Assembly: GCA_038239345.1 (NCBI GenBank)
Contig: JBBSEX010000051.1
Coordinates: 1-18,930, forward strand
Length of the DNA stretch: 18,930 nucleotides
Direction: 5' to 3'
Source of the DNA: JBBSEX01 sp038239345
GTDB lineage: Bacteria; Acidobacteriota; Terriglobia; Bryobacterales; Bryobacteraceae
Part shown: in pieces, positions 1-6,899 of the stretch
Layout of the letters: every line of letters begins with the position of its first letter
How positions within the stretch are numbered: position 1 is the stretch's first letter
Position numbers and translations under genes: made by a program
The notes under the pieces: model-generated
Told to the model about the DNA's origin: nothing
Seen by the model: only the letters and a program-made list of their open reading frames with translations
Database searches by the model: none

Positions 1-531
1 GGCGTCCCAGCGCGACCGCGCCGAGCGGTGACGCTTCGCTAAGCGAAGTTCGCTCAACGTCGTCTTCAGCCCCTCCCGGACGATTCGTCCGTTACGAAAC
101 TTCACTTCGTTCACTCCCGTGAAGCAATTCGACGAAGCGCCATTTCGCACGCCATCGATGAAGAAGACCCGAACACCGGGCAGTGTGGAGAAACACTCAC
201 GTGCCCATTTTTCAACCAACTGGGGCGGCACCATGGTCAGCGCTGTGAACCGCTTTCCTCGCGCGTGGGTGAACACACTCCCCAACGAGATAAGCGTCTT
301 GCCCGTGCCGCATTCGGCCACAGCGGCCGCGCATCGTGCCTCTTCCCACCGCTTGACGATCCCCATGATCGCTAGCGACTGGGCGGGAAATGGATTCCGC
401 TTCAGTTCGTGGAGCGCGGGCCAGACTGGGTCAGACGGTTGATGGAGTGGCGGAAACTGCTCGACAACCCTTTGTCCCAGCGCACCTCCATGAATCTTGA
501 GGTAGTCGTTGATGCATGTCAAAGCGCTCAT
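1..531 (-). CDS. SF2 helicase, N-terminal part (cut by window start)
   Basis: The minus strand is open from an ATG at 531 to base 1 without a stop, giving the first 177 residues of a longer protein. A Walker A/motif I stretch (AECGTGKTLIS, near residue 80) is followed by a motif Ia-like ALTMVPPQLVEKW, the usual order at the start of a superfamily 2 DEAD/DEAH or SNF2-like helicase domain. The first ~60 residues contain a Q-motif-like NPFPAQ segment. The start is supported by AGAAGGAG about a dozen bases upstream. It would unwind DNA for replication or repair of the element, and together with the AEP primase at 5487-6440 it recalls the primase-helicase pairing of TOTE-type systems. The C-terminal RecA domain and any fused nuclease lie outside the window. 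The helicase call is firm; the subfamily is not. Confidence 0.85.
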   Translation of the reverse strand, partial: MSALTCINDYLKIHGGALGQRVVEQFPPLHQPSDPVWPALHELKRNPFPAQSLAIMGIVKRWEEARCAAAVAECGTGKTLISLGSVFTHARGKRFTALTMVPPQLVEKWARECFSTLPGVRVFFIDGVRNGASSNCFTGVNEVKFRNGRIVREGLKTTLSELRLAKRHRSARSRWDA

Positions 532-580
532 GTGCGCACACTCCTTCTGTCTCAGAAATGCCAATTGGATAGGGGGTCCA

Positions 581-633
581 GCTAGGCACACTTACCACAA
601 TGCTGTTCACTCAACGTGTTGAGAGAGCCTAGC
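581..633. repeat. Nested inverted repeats upstream of the helicase gene
   Basis: In the 134-base gap before the helicase start, GCTAGGC (581-587) and GCCTAGC (627-633) form perfect 7-base arms. They enclose a second inverted repeat, CTCAAC-GT-GTTGAG (610-623). The arrangement suits an operator or an mRNA hairpin in the helicase leader. I saw no convincing -35/-10 pair, so the regulatory role is inference. Confidence 0.35.
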
Positions 634-665
634 CTTGTTTCTCGGCCGCCGAAATTTACGCCCAG

Positions 666-992
666 CTACACTATCTGCCTTCCTTTTGCATGGAAAAACT
701 CGTGGAGTCTGCCTCCGATATCGCACTCGACGTTGGGAGTTTCCGGGAAGTAATTCTGTCGCTGCTCGATGCAATACCGTTTGTCACTGAAATGCGGTGC
801 TGGCGCGATCACAAAGCCGGGAAGATCGACTGCCGAGCCATCGAGCATCGCGAGCACCGAAAAGATCGCACCCTCGATGCGATCACCGCCTGGTTCTTCG
901 AGCCTCTGCCAGTAACGAATGGTATGCCACACGCGTGTGAGGAATTGGTGACGTACTTCCTCAACGGTTAATTGACGTGGTCGGCTTCTCAT
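666..992 (-). CDS. Conserved hypothetical protein, 108 aa
   Basis: The 108-residue product is soluble, with no signal peptide or membrane segment. It starts at an ATG preceded by GAAGGA at proper spacing. The central part (LDGSAVDLPGFVIAPAPH) followed by a C-terminal NYFPETPNVECDIGG segment has the look of small conserved hypotheticals found on plasmids, ICEs and phages; I know no function for them. The gene precedes the helicase gene by 134 bases on the same strand. The plus-strand reading of the same DNA is treated as a shadow because it lacks comparable start signals. Confidence 0.6.
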   Translation of the reverse strand: MRSRPRQLTVEEVRHQFLTRVWHTIRYWQRLEEPGGDRIEGAIFSVLAMLDGSAVDLPGFVIAPAPHFSDKRYCIEQRQNYFPETPNVECDIGGRLHEFFHAKGRQIV

Positions 993-1115
993 AGATATCC
1001 TTCGCTTTCAAGTTTCTGGGCATCCCACATTCAGGGCTCCGGCAGATTGCCTTCATCTGCGACGGACAGGCAACGCGCCGAGGCGCTACAGGACGGCGGT
1101 GCGGCCGGCGCTCAC

Positions 1116-1190
1116 TCAGTAGGACCGAGTAGTCTGACTAGGAGTCAGCACCAACGTGGCGCGCACAATTTCGAAGAACTGGATCGGCAT
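1116..1190 (-). CDS. Possible 24-aa peptide with strong ribosome binding site
   Basis: Inside the gap between the 207-aa and 108-aa genes, an ATG at 1190 is preceded by GGGAGG seven bases upstream, as good a Shine-Dalgarno site as any of the established genes here. The frame encodes 24 residues (MPIQFFEIVRATLVLTPSQT and four more) and ends in TGA. It could be a real small protein, a leader peptide for the 108-aa gene, or the stub of a decayed gene. Only the start signal supports it; there is no recognisable domain. Confidence 0.3.
   Translation of the reverse strand: MPIQFFEIVRATLVLTPSQTTRSY
1134..1148. repeat. Inverted repeat CTGACT-AGG-AGTCAG
   Basis: A perfect 6-base dyad with a 3-base centre lies within the 24-codon reading frame, 142 bases upstream of the 108-aa gene. 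It could be a repressor site or a short hairpin in the mRNA of the minus-strand genes. No ligand is suggested by the sequence. Confidence 0.3.
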
Positions 1191-1212
1191 GCCTTGTCCT
1201 CCCGTTACCTGG

Positions 1213-1236
1213 GTCGTTTGGCGTGTCGGAAACGAC
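1213..1236 (-). terminator. Hairpin after the methyltransferase/207-aa gene pair (weak terminator)
   Basis: GTCGTTT (1213-1219) and AAACGAC (1230-1236) form a perfect 7-bp stem with a 10-base loop, starting ten bases past the stop codon of the 207-aa gene. No T-tract follows on the minus strand, so intrinsic termination would be inefficient. Attenuation or mRNA 3'-end protection is equally possible. Confidence 0.35.
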
Positions 1237-1245
1237 AATTCTTCG

Positions 1246-1869
1246 TCAAGTTTCCGGAGGCACGGCGATGAGGTTGCGCTTTATGCCTGAACTCAAGATG
1301 CGCAACATGCGGAGCTTGGTGCCTTTGATCGCCACGGGTGAACAGTTGAATCCCAGAAGGTCTTCCACTAAGCCGCGTCGTTCAAGATCCGACCCGAACC
1401 ATTCGGCCCATTCGGGAAGGGCCGGGAGACCGAACCTGACAGCCAAGCGATGCAGCACGAAGTCCGGTGAGCCGTCGTAAAGAATTGTCCGTCGAGCTTG
1501 CCCGTCGGCTCCGAGTGTGGTTCCAAAGAGCGTCTGCGAAACCGCAGCCAGATGCCGCACAGGTCGTTTCCGTCCAGGAATCTGGAGCGATGCCCGGTAC
1601 AGCACCGGCTTCTCACCCAGGAATCCGAACAGCTCGACCCCGCTAGGTAAGCTGATCTGAAATCTTTGCTCATCCGCGATGGCCGCTGCGACGGCGCCAA
1701 CCTCCTGGTCGCCGCCAAACACAGATGCGAGATGAATCTGCACTGCGGAGCGCGGTTCTGCAGGCTTCTCGGCAACTAACCGATCCAAATGCAGTGACGC
1801 CTCGGTGATCGTGTCACGCGTCTGCCGCACAAACTTCAATTTCCCCATTCGCAGGTGAGCGTTCTCCAT
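1246..1869 (-). CDS. Hypothetical protein, 207 aa, coupled to the methyltransferase gene
   Basis: The frame is open further upstream, but the best start is the ATG at 1869, preceded by AAGGAGG with a six-base spacer. This gives 207 residues and a 56-base overlap with the 3' end of the upstream methyltransferase gene, which suggests translational coupling. The protein looks soluble and globular, with no signal peptide, membrane segment or cysteine cluster. Visible segments include VFGGDQEVGAVAAAIADEQ and RTILYDGSPDFVLHRLAVRFGLPALPEW when read in two parts. I do not recognise the family. The tight link suggests a job alongside the methyltransferase (a specificity or partner subunit is possible), but nothing in the sequence proves it. 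Confidence 0.7.
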   Translation of the reverse strand: MENAHLRMGKLKFVRQTRDTITEASLHLDRLVAEKPAEPRSAVQIHLASVFGGDQEVGAVAAAIADEQRFQISLPSGVELFGFLGEKPVLYRASLQIPGRKRPVRHLAAVSQTLFGTTLGADGQARRTILYDGSPDFVLHRLAVRFGLPALPEWAEWFGSDLERRGLVEDLLGFNCSPVAIKGTKLRMLRILSSGIKRNLIAVPPET

Positions 1870-2932
1870 GAGGAGCCTCCTTGTTGCCGTCTTCTCGCGG
1901 CTTCTCAGACAGAAGCTCGATGCGGCCATCGGTGAATAGGAGCGTCAATCGTTGACTGAAGCGTTCTTTCTCCCGAATGACCGTCTCCCCGTCATCGCCT
2001 TCTTCCTCCGTTCGATCAACGACCTTGGTCGCCTCCCAATGCGCGACGTGCCGCTCGGCTCCACTTCCGAACACACCGTTAAGCAGGCCGCTCACAGCGC
2101 ACAATCCAACATGGCCAGCGTGAAGAGGAGTCAGCGGTCGCCCGAAGAATTGCTTTCGTTGGGCGTGGGTCACTCGTTGGGCCTGGAGCCATGCCGGTGA
2201 CTTCACCAGCAGATCCTCCACGATGTCTAGCGGGAGTCCGCGGTATTCCGTTCGCACGAGTCCACTCTGCGGCACTGCGTAGGTCCGATCAGCTTCGTCC
2301 GGGAGCGGCGGGATCTCATCATACTTGCGTGTCAGCTCGGATAGCTTCCAGTTCGCGTGATTTACGACCTGGTCGCTCAACCGATTCTTCTCCGCGGCGG
2401 AACGCCGGATGCCGAATACGACGGCCTGCTTGTAACGCTCTGCATCCGTCTCGGTCAGCCGGTAAATAGCCTTGTCCTTGAAGTGCGGACTCAAGACGTT
2501 TCGGCATTCATAAATGCGGTCGAACGGAATCACCATTACGAGGACACCGCCGGGTTTGAGCCAGCGAAAGAACTCGTCCAGAAACAGCTTTTCCATTCGC
2601 TGATTCTTTCCTTCGCCGAGCTCGAAATCGTAAGGCGGGTTCAGGTACAGCAGGGAGAAGGACTCCACGGGTGCCTTGGTATCAAAAGCGTTCCCTTGGA
2701 TCACCTCGTCTAGCGTCCCTCTCGCCTCCGACGCGCGGTGCGAATCAAGCTCAATCCCGTAACGCCTCGCGAAGCTATTCTGTGTCAAGGCCACCAGCGC
2801 CGCGCCGGTTCCCGCGCAAGGGTCAAGCGCGCTTGCCGGATCATTCGGGAACTGCAAGAAGTGCCGTATTCGTTTAGCTTCGCGACTATCCAACGGGTAG
2901 TACCCGAGCCGCATTCTTCCTTCGAGTCTCAT
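1814..2932 (-). CDS. DUF6094-like SAM-dependent DNA methyltransferase
   Basis: The 372-residue product has an N-terminal Rossmann methyltransferase core: motif I DPCAGTGAAL (37-46) for AdoMet binding, an acidic residue in YGIELD (about 61) and the amino-methyltransferase motif IV NPPY (98-101), typical of N6-adenine or N4-cytosine enzymes. The stretch WLKPGGVLVMVIP resembles the following beta-strand region. The layout matches DUF6094-type proteins found on mobile elements. The C-terminal ~150 residues carry no known target-recognition domain that I can name. No restriction nuclease gene is next to it, so it is probably a solitary methyltransferase that protects or marks the element. The ATG at 2932 has GGAG eight bases upstream; an ATG six codons later is less well spaced. 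The substrate is inferred, not shown. Confidence 0.85.
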   Translation of the reverse strand: MRLEGRMRLGYYPLDSREAKRIRHFLQFPNDPASALDPCAGTGAALVALTQNSFARRYGIELDSHRASEARGTLDEVIQGNAFDTKAPVESFSLLYLNPPYDFELGEGKNQRMEKLFLDEFFRWLKPGGVLVMVIPFDRIYECRNVLSPHFKDKAIYRLTETDAERYKQAVVFGIRRSAAEKNRLSDQVVNHANWKLSELTRKYDEIPPLPDEADRTYAVPQSGLVRTEYRGLPLDIVEDLLVKSPAWLQAQRVTHAQRKQFFGRPLTPLHAGHVGLCAVSGLLNGVFGSGAERHVAHWEATKVVDRTEEEGDDGETVIREKERFSQRLTLLFTDGRIELLSEKPREDGNKEAPHGERSPANGEIEVCAADA

Positions 2933-2949
2933 GTGTCCGGCTCCTGATG

Positions 2950-3258
2950 TCAGTCGATCAGCGGCGAGGGTTCGCCCGTTCGGTTCTCGAGGAATCGAGT
3001 GTGGAGGACGCCTAGCTCCGCAGTCAGTTCTTCCCTAATTTCCGTCAGTTCCGGTCGCAGAGCGATGAAGGTCACAGCCGACCTCTCAGTCAGCCCGACG
3101 CGGTCGTTCGTAGCGATCAATCGGTGACATTCCTCGCAGGCAGCCCAGTCGCCAACGCTCTCGCCGGCGATGCCGCAGGCCTCGTACCCAATGAAGCTCC
3201 GCGCCGGGTATTTCCATGTCGGATTGGGCGCGGAGCAGAAATCACAGATGCAACACAT
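2950..3258 (-). CDS. Small four-cysteine zinc-ribbon-like protein, 102 aa
   Basis: The frame is open into the SSB gene, but the ATG at 3258, 13 bases after the SSB stop, gives a 102-residue protein that begins MCCICDFCSAPNPTW. Cys5/Cys8 (CDFC) and Cys41/Cys44 (CEEC) form two CxxC knuckles, a probable zinc ribbon, followed by an LTERS segment and a helical C-terminus. I know this pattern (CDFCS.PNP.W.YPAR...ACEECH) from short uncharacterised proteins on actinobacterial and proteobacterial chromosomes and plasmids. The Shine-Dalgarno match is weak, so translation may be coupled to SSB. The methyltransferase gene follows after 17 bases. A nucleic-acid-binding or adaptor role is inference. Confidence 0.7.
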   Translation of the reverse strand: MCCICDFCSAPNPTWKYPARSFIGYEACGIAGESVGDWAACEECHRLIATNDRVGLTERSAVTFIALRPELTEIREELTAELGVLHTRFLENRTGEPSPLID

Positions 3259-3271
3259 AGAGGCACCCGAT

Positions 3272-3703
3272 TTAAAACGGAACGTCCGGATCGCTGCCAT
3301 CGACGCCATCCGACGCCTCATGCGTTGCGGCCGGCGGCCTTCCAGGAATCGAGCGGTCAGTGCCCTCGTTCCTGCCAGAGCCCAGAAAACGCACGGTGCT
3401 GGGAATGATCTCGACTGAGACTTCCTTGCCGGTCTGCTTCGAATCGTATTGCCGAACCTGAAGACGACCTTCGACGAAAATCCCGTCGCCCTTCTGTAGA
3501 TGCTTCGCGCAGGCCTCGCCCACGCCATTGAATGCGCAGACGCGGAACCAATCCGTCGCTTCTTTCTGATTGCCTTCCCGATCCTTGTAGCGCCGATTCA
3601 CGGCCACCGAGAAGTTGACGACCGGGTCGCCGCTCGGGAGGAACTTCATTTCTGGCGTCCCGCCAAGATTACCCATGATCTGAATCTTCGTGTATCCCAA
3701 CAT
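3272..3703 (-). CDS. ssb: Single-stranded DNA-binding protein
   Basis: Bacterial SSB of 143 residues. An N-terminal OB fold (MLGYTKIQIMGNLGGTPEMK through the VNFSVAVNRRYKD and WFRVCAFNG segments to GIFVEGRLQVRQY) is followed by a short disordered linker and the acidic tip DPDVPF, which docks helicases, primases and recombination proteins. The ATG at 3703 has AGGAGA seven bases upstream and gives the canonical N-terminus; a longer frame from 3742 would add 13 atypical residues. The linker is short compared with chromosomal SSBs (about 178 aa in E. coli), as often seen for plasmid and phage copies. It would coat single strands during replication or transfer and probably cooperates with the primase, helicase and Rad52-like protein here. 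Confidence 0.95.
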   Translation of the reverse strand: MLGYTKIQIMGNLGGTPEMKFLPSGDPVVNFSVAVNRRYKDREGNQKEATDWFRVCAFNGVGEACAKHLQKGDGIFVEGRLQVRQYDSKQTGKEVSVEIIPSTVRFLGSGRNEGTDRSIPGRPPAATHEASDGVDGSDPDVPF

Positions 3704-3789
3704 GTCTGTATCTCCTGTTCGTTTGAAATGCGGACCCGCCATGGCGCGTACTGCGTCAGAGGCGGATCCGGTTGAATTGTTGATGAGAA

Positions 3790-3812
3790 CCCGTCGGCGG
3801 ATTGCCGGTGGG
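3790..3812 (-). terminator. Imperfect hairpin between zinc-ribbon gene and ssb
   Basis: On the minus strand CCCACCGGC-AATCC-GCCGACGGG folds into a stem of seven pairs with two central mismatches, about 22 bases after the stop of the 63-aa gene, followed by TTCTCATC. It could weakly end the upstream transcript before a separate ssb promoter, but the U-tract is poor. Confidence 0.25.
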
Positions 3813-3833
3813 ATTGAGCACTGAGGTGTGAAT

Positions 3834-4025
3834 CTACGCGATCAGTTTCGGTTGATTACGTGCCGCTCGTGTGCGCGCCAGCAGTTTCTGCTGATAGTCG
3901 CGGCTTTGCTGATGCTCGCGCAGTTTTGCGCATTCCCGGCATCGCTTCGCGTTTGGAGAGGTGCTCTTGCACGGCGCTCCGCAATCAGCGCAGTCGTAGT
4001 GCTTTAGCCTCACTTCCAGGTACAT
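3834..4025 (-). CDS. Zinc-ribbon mini-protein, 63 aa
   Basis: The 63-residue product has CADC at residues 12-15, another Cys at 19 and CREC at 29-32, so a CxxC-(13)-CxxC zinc knuckle. A strongly basic, helical C-terminal half (SRDYQQKLLARTRAARNQPK) follows. This suits a nucleic-acid- or protein-binding adaptor. The ATG at 4025 is preceded by GAGG and lies 41 bases inside the end of the HD-domain gene, which implies translational coupling. There is no recognisable named family. It is the second cysteine-rich mini-protein beside ssb. Confidence 0.65.
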   Translation of the reverse strand: MYLEVRLKHYDCADCGAPCKSTSPNAKRCRECAKLREHQQSRDYQQKLLARTRAARNQPKLIA

Positions 4026-4599
4026 CTTGGCCTCGATCCTTGACTCGTCTGCTACCTGCGGCCACCTCGCCGCGATGCCGTTCGACCCAACGCAACGTAT
4101 AGCTTTGAAGGCCGCTCAGCCACGCTTCCGGCGACTCGGACTGGATCAGTTGTTCCTCGTCGCAAGTGAAGGAAGTGTCCCCCGCTTGGCGCTCGCGGGA
4201 GCGCAACATGTATTCGTCCAATTCGCCCGTCCAACGGGTCATCGGCAAGTAGAGCCATGCTGGCGCAAGTGCGAAGGCCATCTTGTCCGCAAGGCAAAGA
4301 CGGCTGATGGGCAAGTCCATGCGGCGGCACCAGTATCGGGAATGCCGCAAGCACTCGTCCTCCCATATTGGCCCAAACAGGGAGCCCATGATCCGCGCCC
4401 CGAGCAGCACGTGCTCTTCGCCCTCCGGACCGTCCATGTCATTGCGACCCAGATAGCCAATGTCATGAAGCCCGAAGGCGGCCCATAAGCGCGGGTCCCA
4501 AGGGAAGCCAAACAGCCGCGTCCAGCCCCACGCAACGAAGAACGGATGTAGAAAGAAGCAATGCGCTCCACCGAGCACACTCTTGGTGCCAACATTCAT
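3985..4599 (-). CDS. HD-domain-like putative phosphohydrolase, 204 aa
   Basis: The residues expected for the HD superfamily appear in order and at plausible spacing: His18 (LHPFFV), His45-Asp46 (GLHDIGYL), His63 (EEHVLLGARIM), His86 (LRHSRYW) and Asp105 (LCLADKMA). Aromatic-rich segments (FFVAWGWTRLFGFPW) lie between them. HD proteins hydrolyse phosphoester or nucleotide substrates using bound metals; dNTPs, cyclic nucleotides or nucleic acid would all be possible here. The ATG at 4599 has AAGGAGG with a six-base spacer. The last ~40 residues are basic and probably a tail. The gene lies between a small membrane protein (20 bases upstream) and the overlapping zinc-ribbon gene. The fold is inferred from motifs only; the substrate is unknown. 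Confidence 0.6.
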   Translation of the reverse strand: MNVGTKSVLGGAHCFFLHPFFVAWGWTRLFGFPWDPRLWAAFGLHDIGYLGRNDMDGPEGEEHVLLGARIMGSLFGPIWEDECLRHSRYWCRRMDLPISRLCLADKMAFALAPAWLYLPMTRWTGELDEYMLRSRERQAGDTSFTCDEEQLIQSESPEAWLSGLQSYTLRWVERHRGEVAAGSRRVKDRGQDVPGSEAKALRLR

Positions 4600-4619
4600 C
4601 GCGGGCCTCCTTTCGCGGT

Positions 4620-4844
4620 TTACTTCACCGCTGCCTCTGGAGTGATCTCCTCTTCGGCCGCAGCCTCCTCGTCAACCATGACGATCCGCCGACGCTTCGG
4701 TGCGGGAACGAACTTCCGGTACAGAGGCCAAAGCAAGAATGTGCCCGTTGACGCACCGATCAAGACGCCAAGTTCATTTGTCCGGCCCGAAAACAACGCG
4801 GCCAGGAACAGAAACATGCACAGCTTCGTCAAGAATTCCTTCAT
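4620..4844 (-). CDS. Small membrane protein, 74 aa
   Basis: Two hydrophobic segments (LCMFLFLAALFSG and LGVLIGASTGTFLLWPLY) are joined by a short polar turn, then a basic patch PKRRR and an acidic tail rich in Glu and Ala. This predicts a two-helix inner-membrane hairpin with a cytoplasmic C-terminus. The start at 4844 has AAGGGAG six bases upstream. The gene lies 20 bases before the HD-domain gene and 21 bases after the 203-aa gene, so it is in the same operon. No family is recognised; a membrane anchor or holin-like role cannot be decided. Confidence 0.6.
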   Translation of the reverse strand: MKEFLTKLCMFLFLAALFSGRTNELGVLIGASTGTFLLWPLYRKFVPAPKRRRIVMVDEEAAAEEEITPEAAVK

Positions 4845-4865
4845 CTCTGGCTCCCTTCGGATTCG

Positions 4866-5477
4866 TCAAGACACAATCGCGACGACCGCTGACGCGGATT
4901 CCGCTACAGCGGCACCACCCATCAAGCCGTGAACGTGCCGACAGTTTGCGCACGAAACACCAGCCGCGACGAGCTTCGCCGCTTCCAAACACACGCTCGG
5001 TACCGCCTTCACTTCGCCGCTCCGAGTCAGGAAGGCTGGTGCCAGCCCTTGCTTCCGGAGCTTTTCGGATAACTGGCCGTCCACTCCGCGAAAGATCACG
5101 GATGAATCAACGGGCGGACGTTTCCCCTCGTTCTTTGGCTTTCCGAGTTGGTGCCGGGCGATCAACAGTTGATAGGTGTCGTCGACGCGCGCCATCTCGA
5201 TGCTGACCAAAACCTCACCGATCACGATGGCGTGAACGCCGTTCGCGCCAATGCGATCTGCCTTCTGCAGCCATTGCAACCGCGAGCCGTCCGTTGCGAA
5301 AAAGGAGATGTATCGTCCGAATTCCTTCGCGCACCCGCCGCTTTCAACGCCCCGGAGAACCCACCGCTTCGCGCGGTCCTGCCGTTCTACGGTGACCCAT
5401 GTCTGGCAATAGATTCCGAGGGAATCCAACTTCGCCATCATCGGCTTTGGAAGCACCAGTCGAGACTCGTTCGCCAT
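4866..5477 (-). CDS. Conserved hypothetical protein, 203 aa
   Basis: The ATG at 5477 sits directly after GGAGGAGGAG, only nine bases past the stop of the primase gene, so the two are almost certainly co-transcribed. The protein opens with MANESRLVLPKPMMAKLDSLGI and contains an IGEVLVSIEMARVDD strand segment and, near the C-terminus, CANCRHVH, which could hold a metal but lacks a clear partner pair. The last ~20 residues are Ala/Val-rich. There is no signal peptide. I do not recognise a family. Its place next to the primase suggests an accessory role in replication of the element. Confidence 0.6.
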   Translation of the reverse strand: MANESRLVLPKPMMAKLDSLGIYCQTWVTVERQDRAKRWVLRGVESGGCAKEFGRYISFFATDGSRLQWLQKADRIGANGVHAIVIGEVLVSIEMARVDDTYQLLIARHQLGKPKNEGKRPPVDSSVIFRGVDGQLSEKLRKQGLAPAFLTRSGEVKAVPSVCLEAAKLVAAGVSCANCRHVHGLMGGAAVAESASAVVAIVS

Positions 5478-5486
5478 CTCCTCCTC

Positions 5487-6440
5487 CTAACGCATGCTCA
5501 CCGGAGCGGGCGCACCCAACGCCGCCCGGATCTGAATGTTCGTGCATCCGGCCCAGCATAAGTACTTCAAAGGCTCCTCTACTGAGATGGCCAGATTGTC
5601 CTTGCCGCGATCGCGACCCGCCGCCGCGCAACTGGGACACTGCGTAACCCAGTTCCGCCCAATGCGCCGTATGCCCGTCCTGTCTAAGCGATCAAGAATG
5701 TGAAAGCCAGACCGATCACTGTAGGGTGCAGGCCATTGAAGCCGAGGATTCTCTTCTTCGATCTCAAGGACGTCGACGAGTTCCAAAAGTTGTGCCTCGG
5801 TGACGCGCCTCAGCTCACGCAGGTATTTCATTTGCCCATCGAGATCGTGGCTCGCCCCGTAAAACCAGTAGCGCCGATTCACCGCCCGGTGAACGCCGAG
5901 CGGTCCGCGGATAGCATTTCCGAATTGGGTTGGTTCGATCCGATCCTGTTTGGGGAACAACTCGATCCCATCCGTGGGACCAGCGGTCTTCACCTGCACC
6001 GAGAGCTTTCCGGCCAAGTGTCGAATGTACACGCGCGCGTGCCGCGCAAGCACGGGCGTCTCAAACAGAATCCAGAGATGGCCACCACGCCGACTTTGTT
6101 CGAGCGCCGCCTGAATCCCGTTCTGCTGGAGTTCGTATTGCAACTTCAGCAAGTCGTCAAGCGACCGCTTGTAGTCCGCGTCGATCCCCATCCATTTAAC
6201 GCGCTGCGTCTCTGGATTGATCGCGTAGATCCCCAGCGTAATCTCGCCAGCCAAGTGACGCCGGACATCTTCCGGTTCCAGCCCCAGTTCGCCGCCGCCC
6301 GCAGGGCGAGGACGATAGTAGTAGTGCCGCCCAGACTCCGGGTGCGGCCGATCCGACTGCCGCGTGTAGGCAGGCCGGTTCACGAACCAGCGCGAGTATT
6401 CGGCTGCCATCTCAGGCGTTGCCAGCAGGACTTCCGGCAT
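5487..6440 (-). CDS. AEP-family (TOTE-type) primase with C-terminal zinc finger
   Basis: The 317-residue product shows an archaeo-eukaryotic primase core: the metal-binding DxD in WMGIDADYKR (Asp87, Asp89), the SxH-like RRGGHLWILFE (His121), and the downstream acidic and basic motif region GIELFPK...GNAIRGPLGVHR. The C-terminus carries CPSC (268-271) and CWAGC (295-299), a CHC2-like zinc ribbon of the kind that recognises single-stranded templates in primases. Spacing and wording match TOTE-type AEP domains best. It would lay primers for replication of the element or perform gap filling. The ATG at 6440 has only a GAAGAG-like ribosome site. It follows the 118-aa gene by 46 bases. In many relatives the helicase is fused or adjacent; here it is a separate gene about 5 kb downstream. 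Confidence 0.85.
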   Translation of the reverse strand: MPEVLLATPEMAAEYSRWFVNRPAYTRQSDRPHPESGRHYYYRPRPAGGGELGLEPEDVRRHLAGEITLGIYAINPETQRVKWMGIDADYKRSLDDLLKLQYELQQNGIQAALEQSRRGGHLWILFETPVLARHARVYIRHLAGKLSVQVKTAGPTDGIELFPKQDRIEPTQFGNAIRGPLGVHRAVNRRYWFYGASHDLDGQMKYLRELRRVTEAQLLELVDVLEIEEENPRLQWPAPYSDRSGFHILDRLDRTGIRRIGRNWVTQCPSCAAAGRDRGKDNLAISVEEPLKYLCWAGCTNIQIRAALGAPAPVSMR

Positions 6441-6486
6441 AGCTCTTCTTTACACCCGTTTCCTGGATTCGCAAAACGAGTTGCCG

Positions 6487-6843
6487 TTAGCCCCTTGCCG
6501 CACGCAAGCGGGAGGGGTCCTCGGCAAAGTCCAGCAGCCGGAAGTCGTTCATTTTTTGTCGCATATCGGCCAGCGCGTACCCGCCGAACACGCTGTCGGC
6601 CAGGCTCAGCAGCCAGAAGCTGCCCATTTTCCGGTCATATATATAGAACTCGCCCGAGCGGGAATCGCCCGGGACCATCACGAACAGCAGCAGCCCCTTC
6701 GAATACTCGACCCAGTGGGCGACCACCGCTTCGGCCACGGAGAGGAATGTGCCGACGATCTCGGTCACCTCCCGTTCCGGACGCAGGTTCAAATCGCGCG
6801 TATTGAGCACTTGGCTCGCGCTTACAGACAGGTTTGCAGTCAT
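6487..6843 (-). CDS. Hypothetical protein, 118 aa, first gene of the primase operon
   Basis: The frame runs back to 7011 across the promoter region, but the ATG at 6843 has AAGGAG seven bases upstream, giving 118 residues. The protein is probably a small alpha/beta domain: a helix (REVTEIVGTFLSVAEAVVAHW), a strand pair (LLLFVMVPGDS, EFYIYDRKMGSFWLL), then a helical end with an ALADMRQKMNDFRLLDF segment. There is no signal peptide and no known family. As first gene after the divergent promoter region, ahead of the primase, it could regulate or assist replication; that is inference. Confidence 0.65.
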   Translation of the reverse strand: MTANLSVSASQVLNTRDLNLRPEREVTEIVGTFLSVAEAVVAHWVEYSKGLLLFVMVPGDSRSGEFYIYDRKMGSFWLLSLADSVFGGYALADMRQKMNDFRLLDFAEDPSRLRAARG

Positions 6844-6899
6844 TTCAGTTCTCCTTGAAGGTTGGATTGATGGAACGGATGGGCTCCGGAGTGGAACCC

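Noticed and set aside
5700..6806. Long plus-strand reading frame of 368 codons
   Set aside because: It lies antisense to the primase gene and the 118-aa gene; its sequence is Arg/Pro-rich with no domain, and the opposite strand carries clear primase motifs and a zinc finger.
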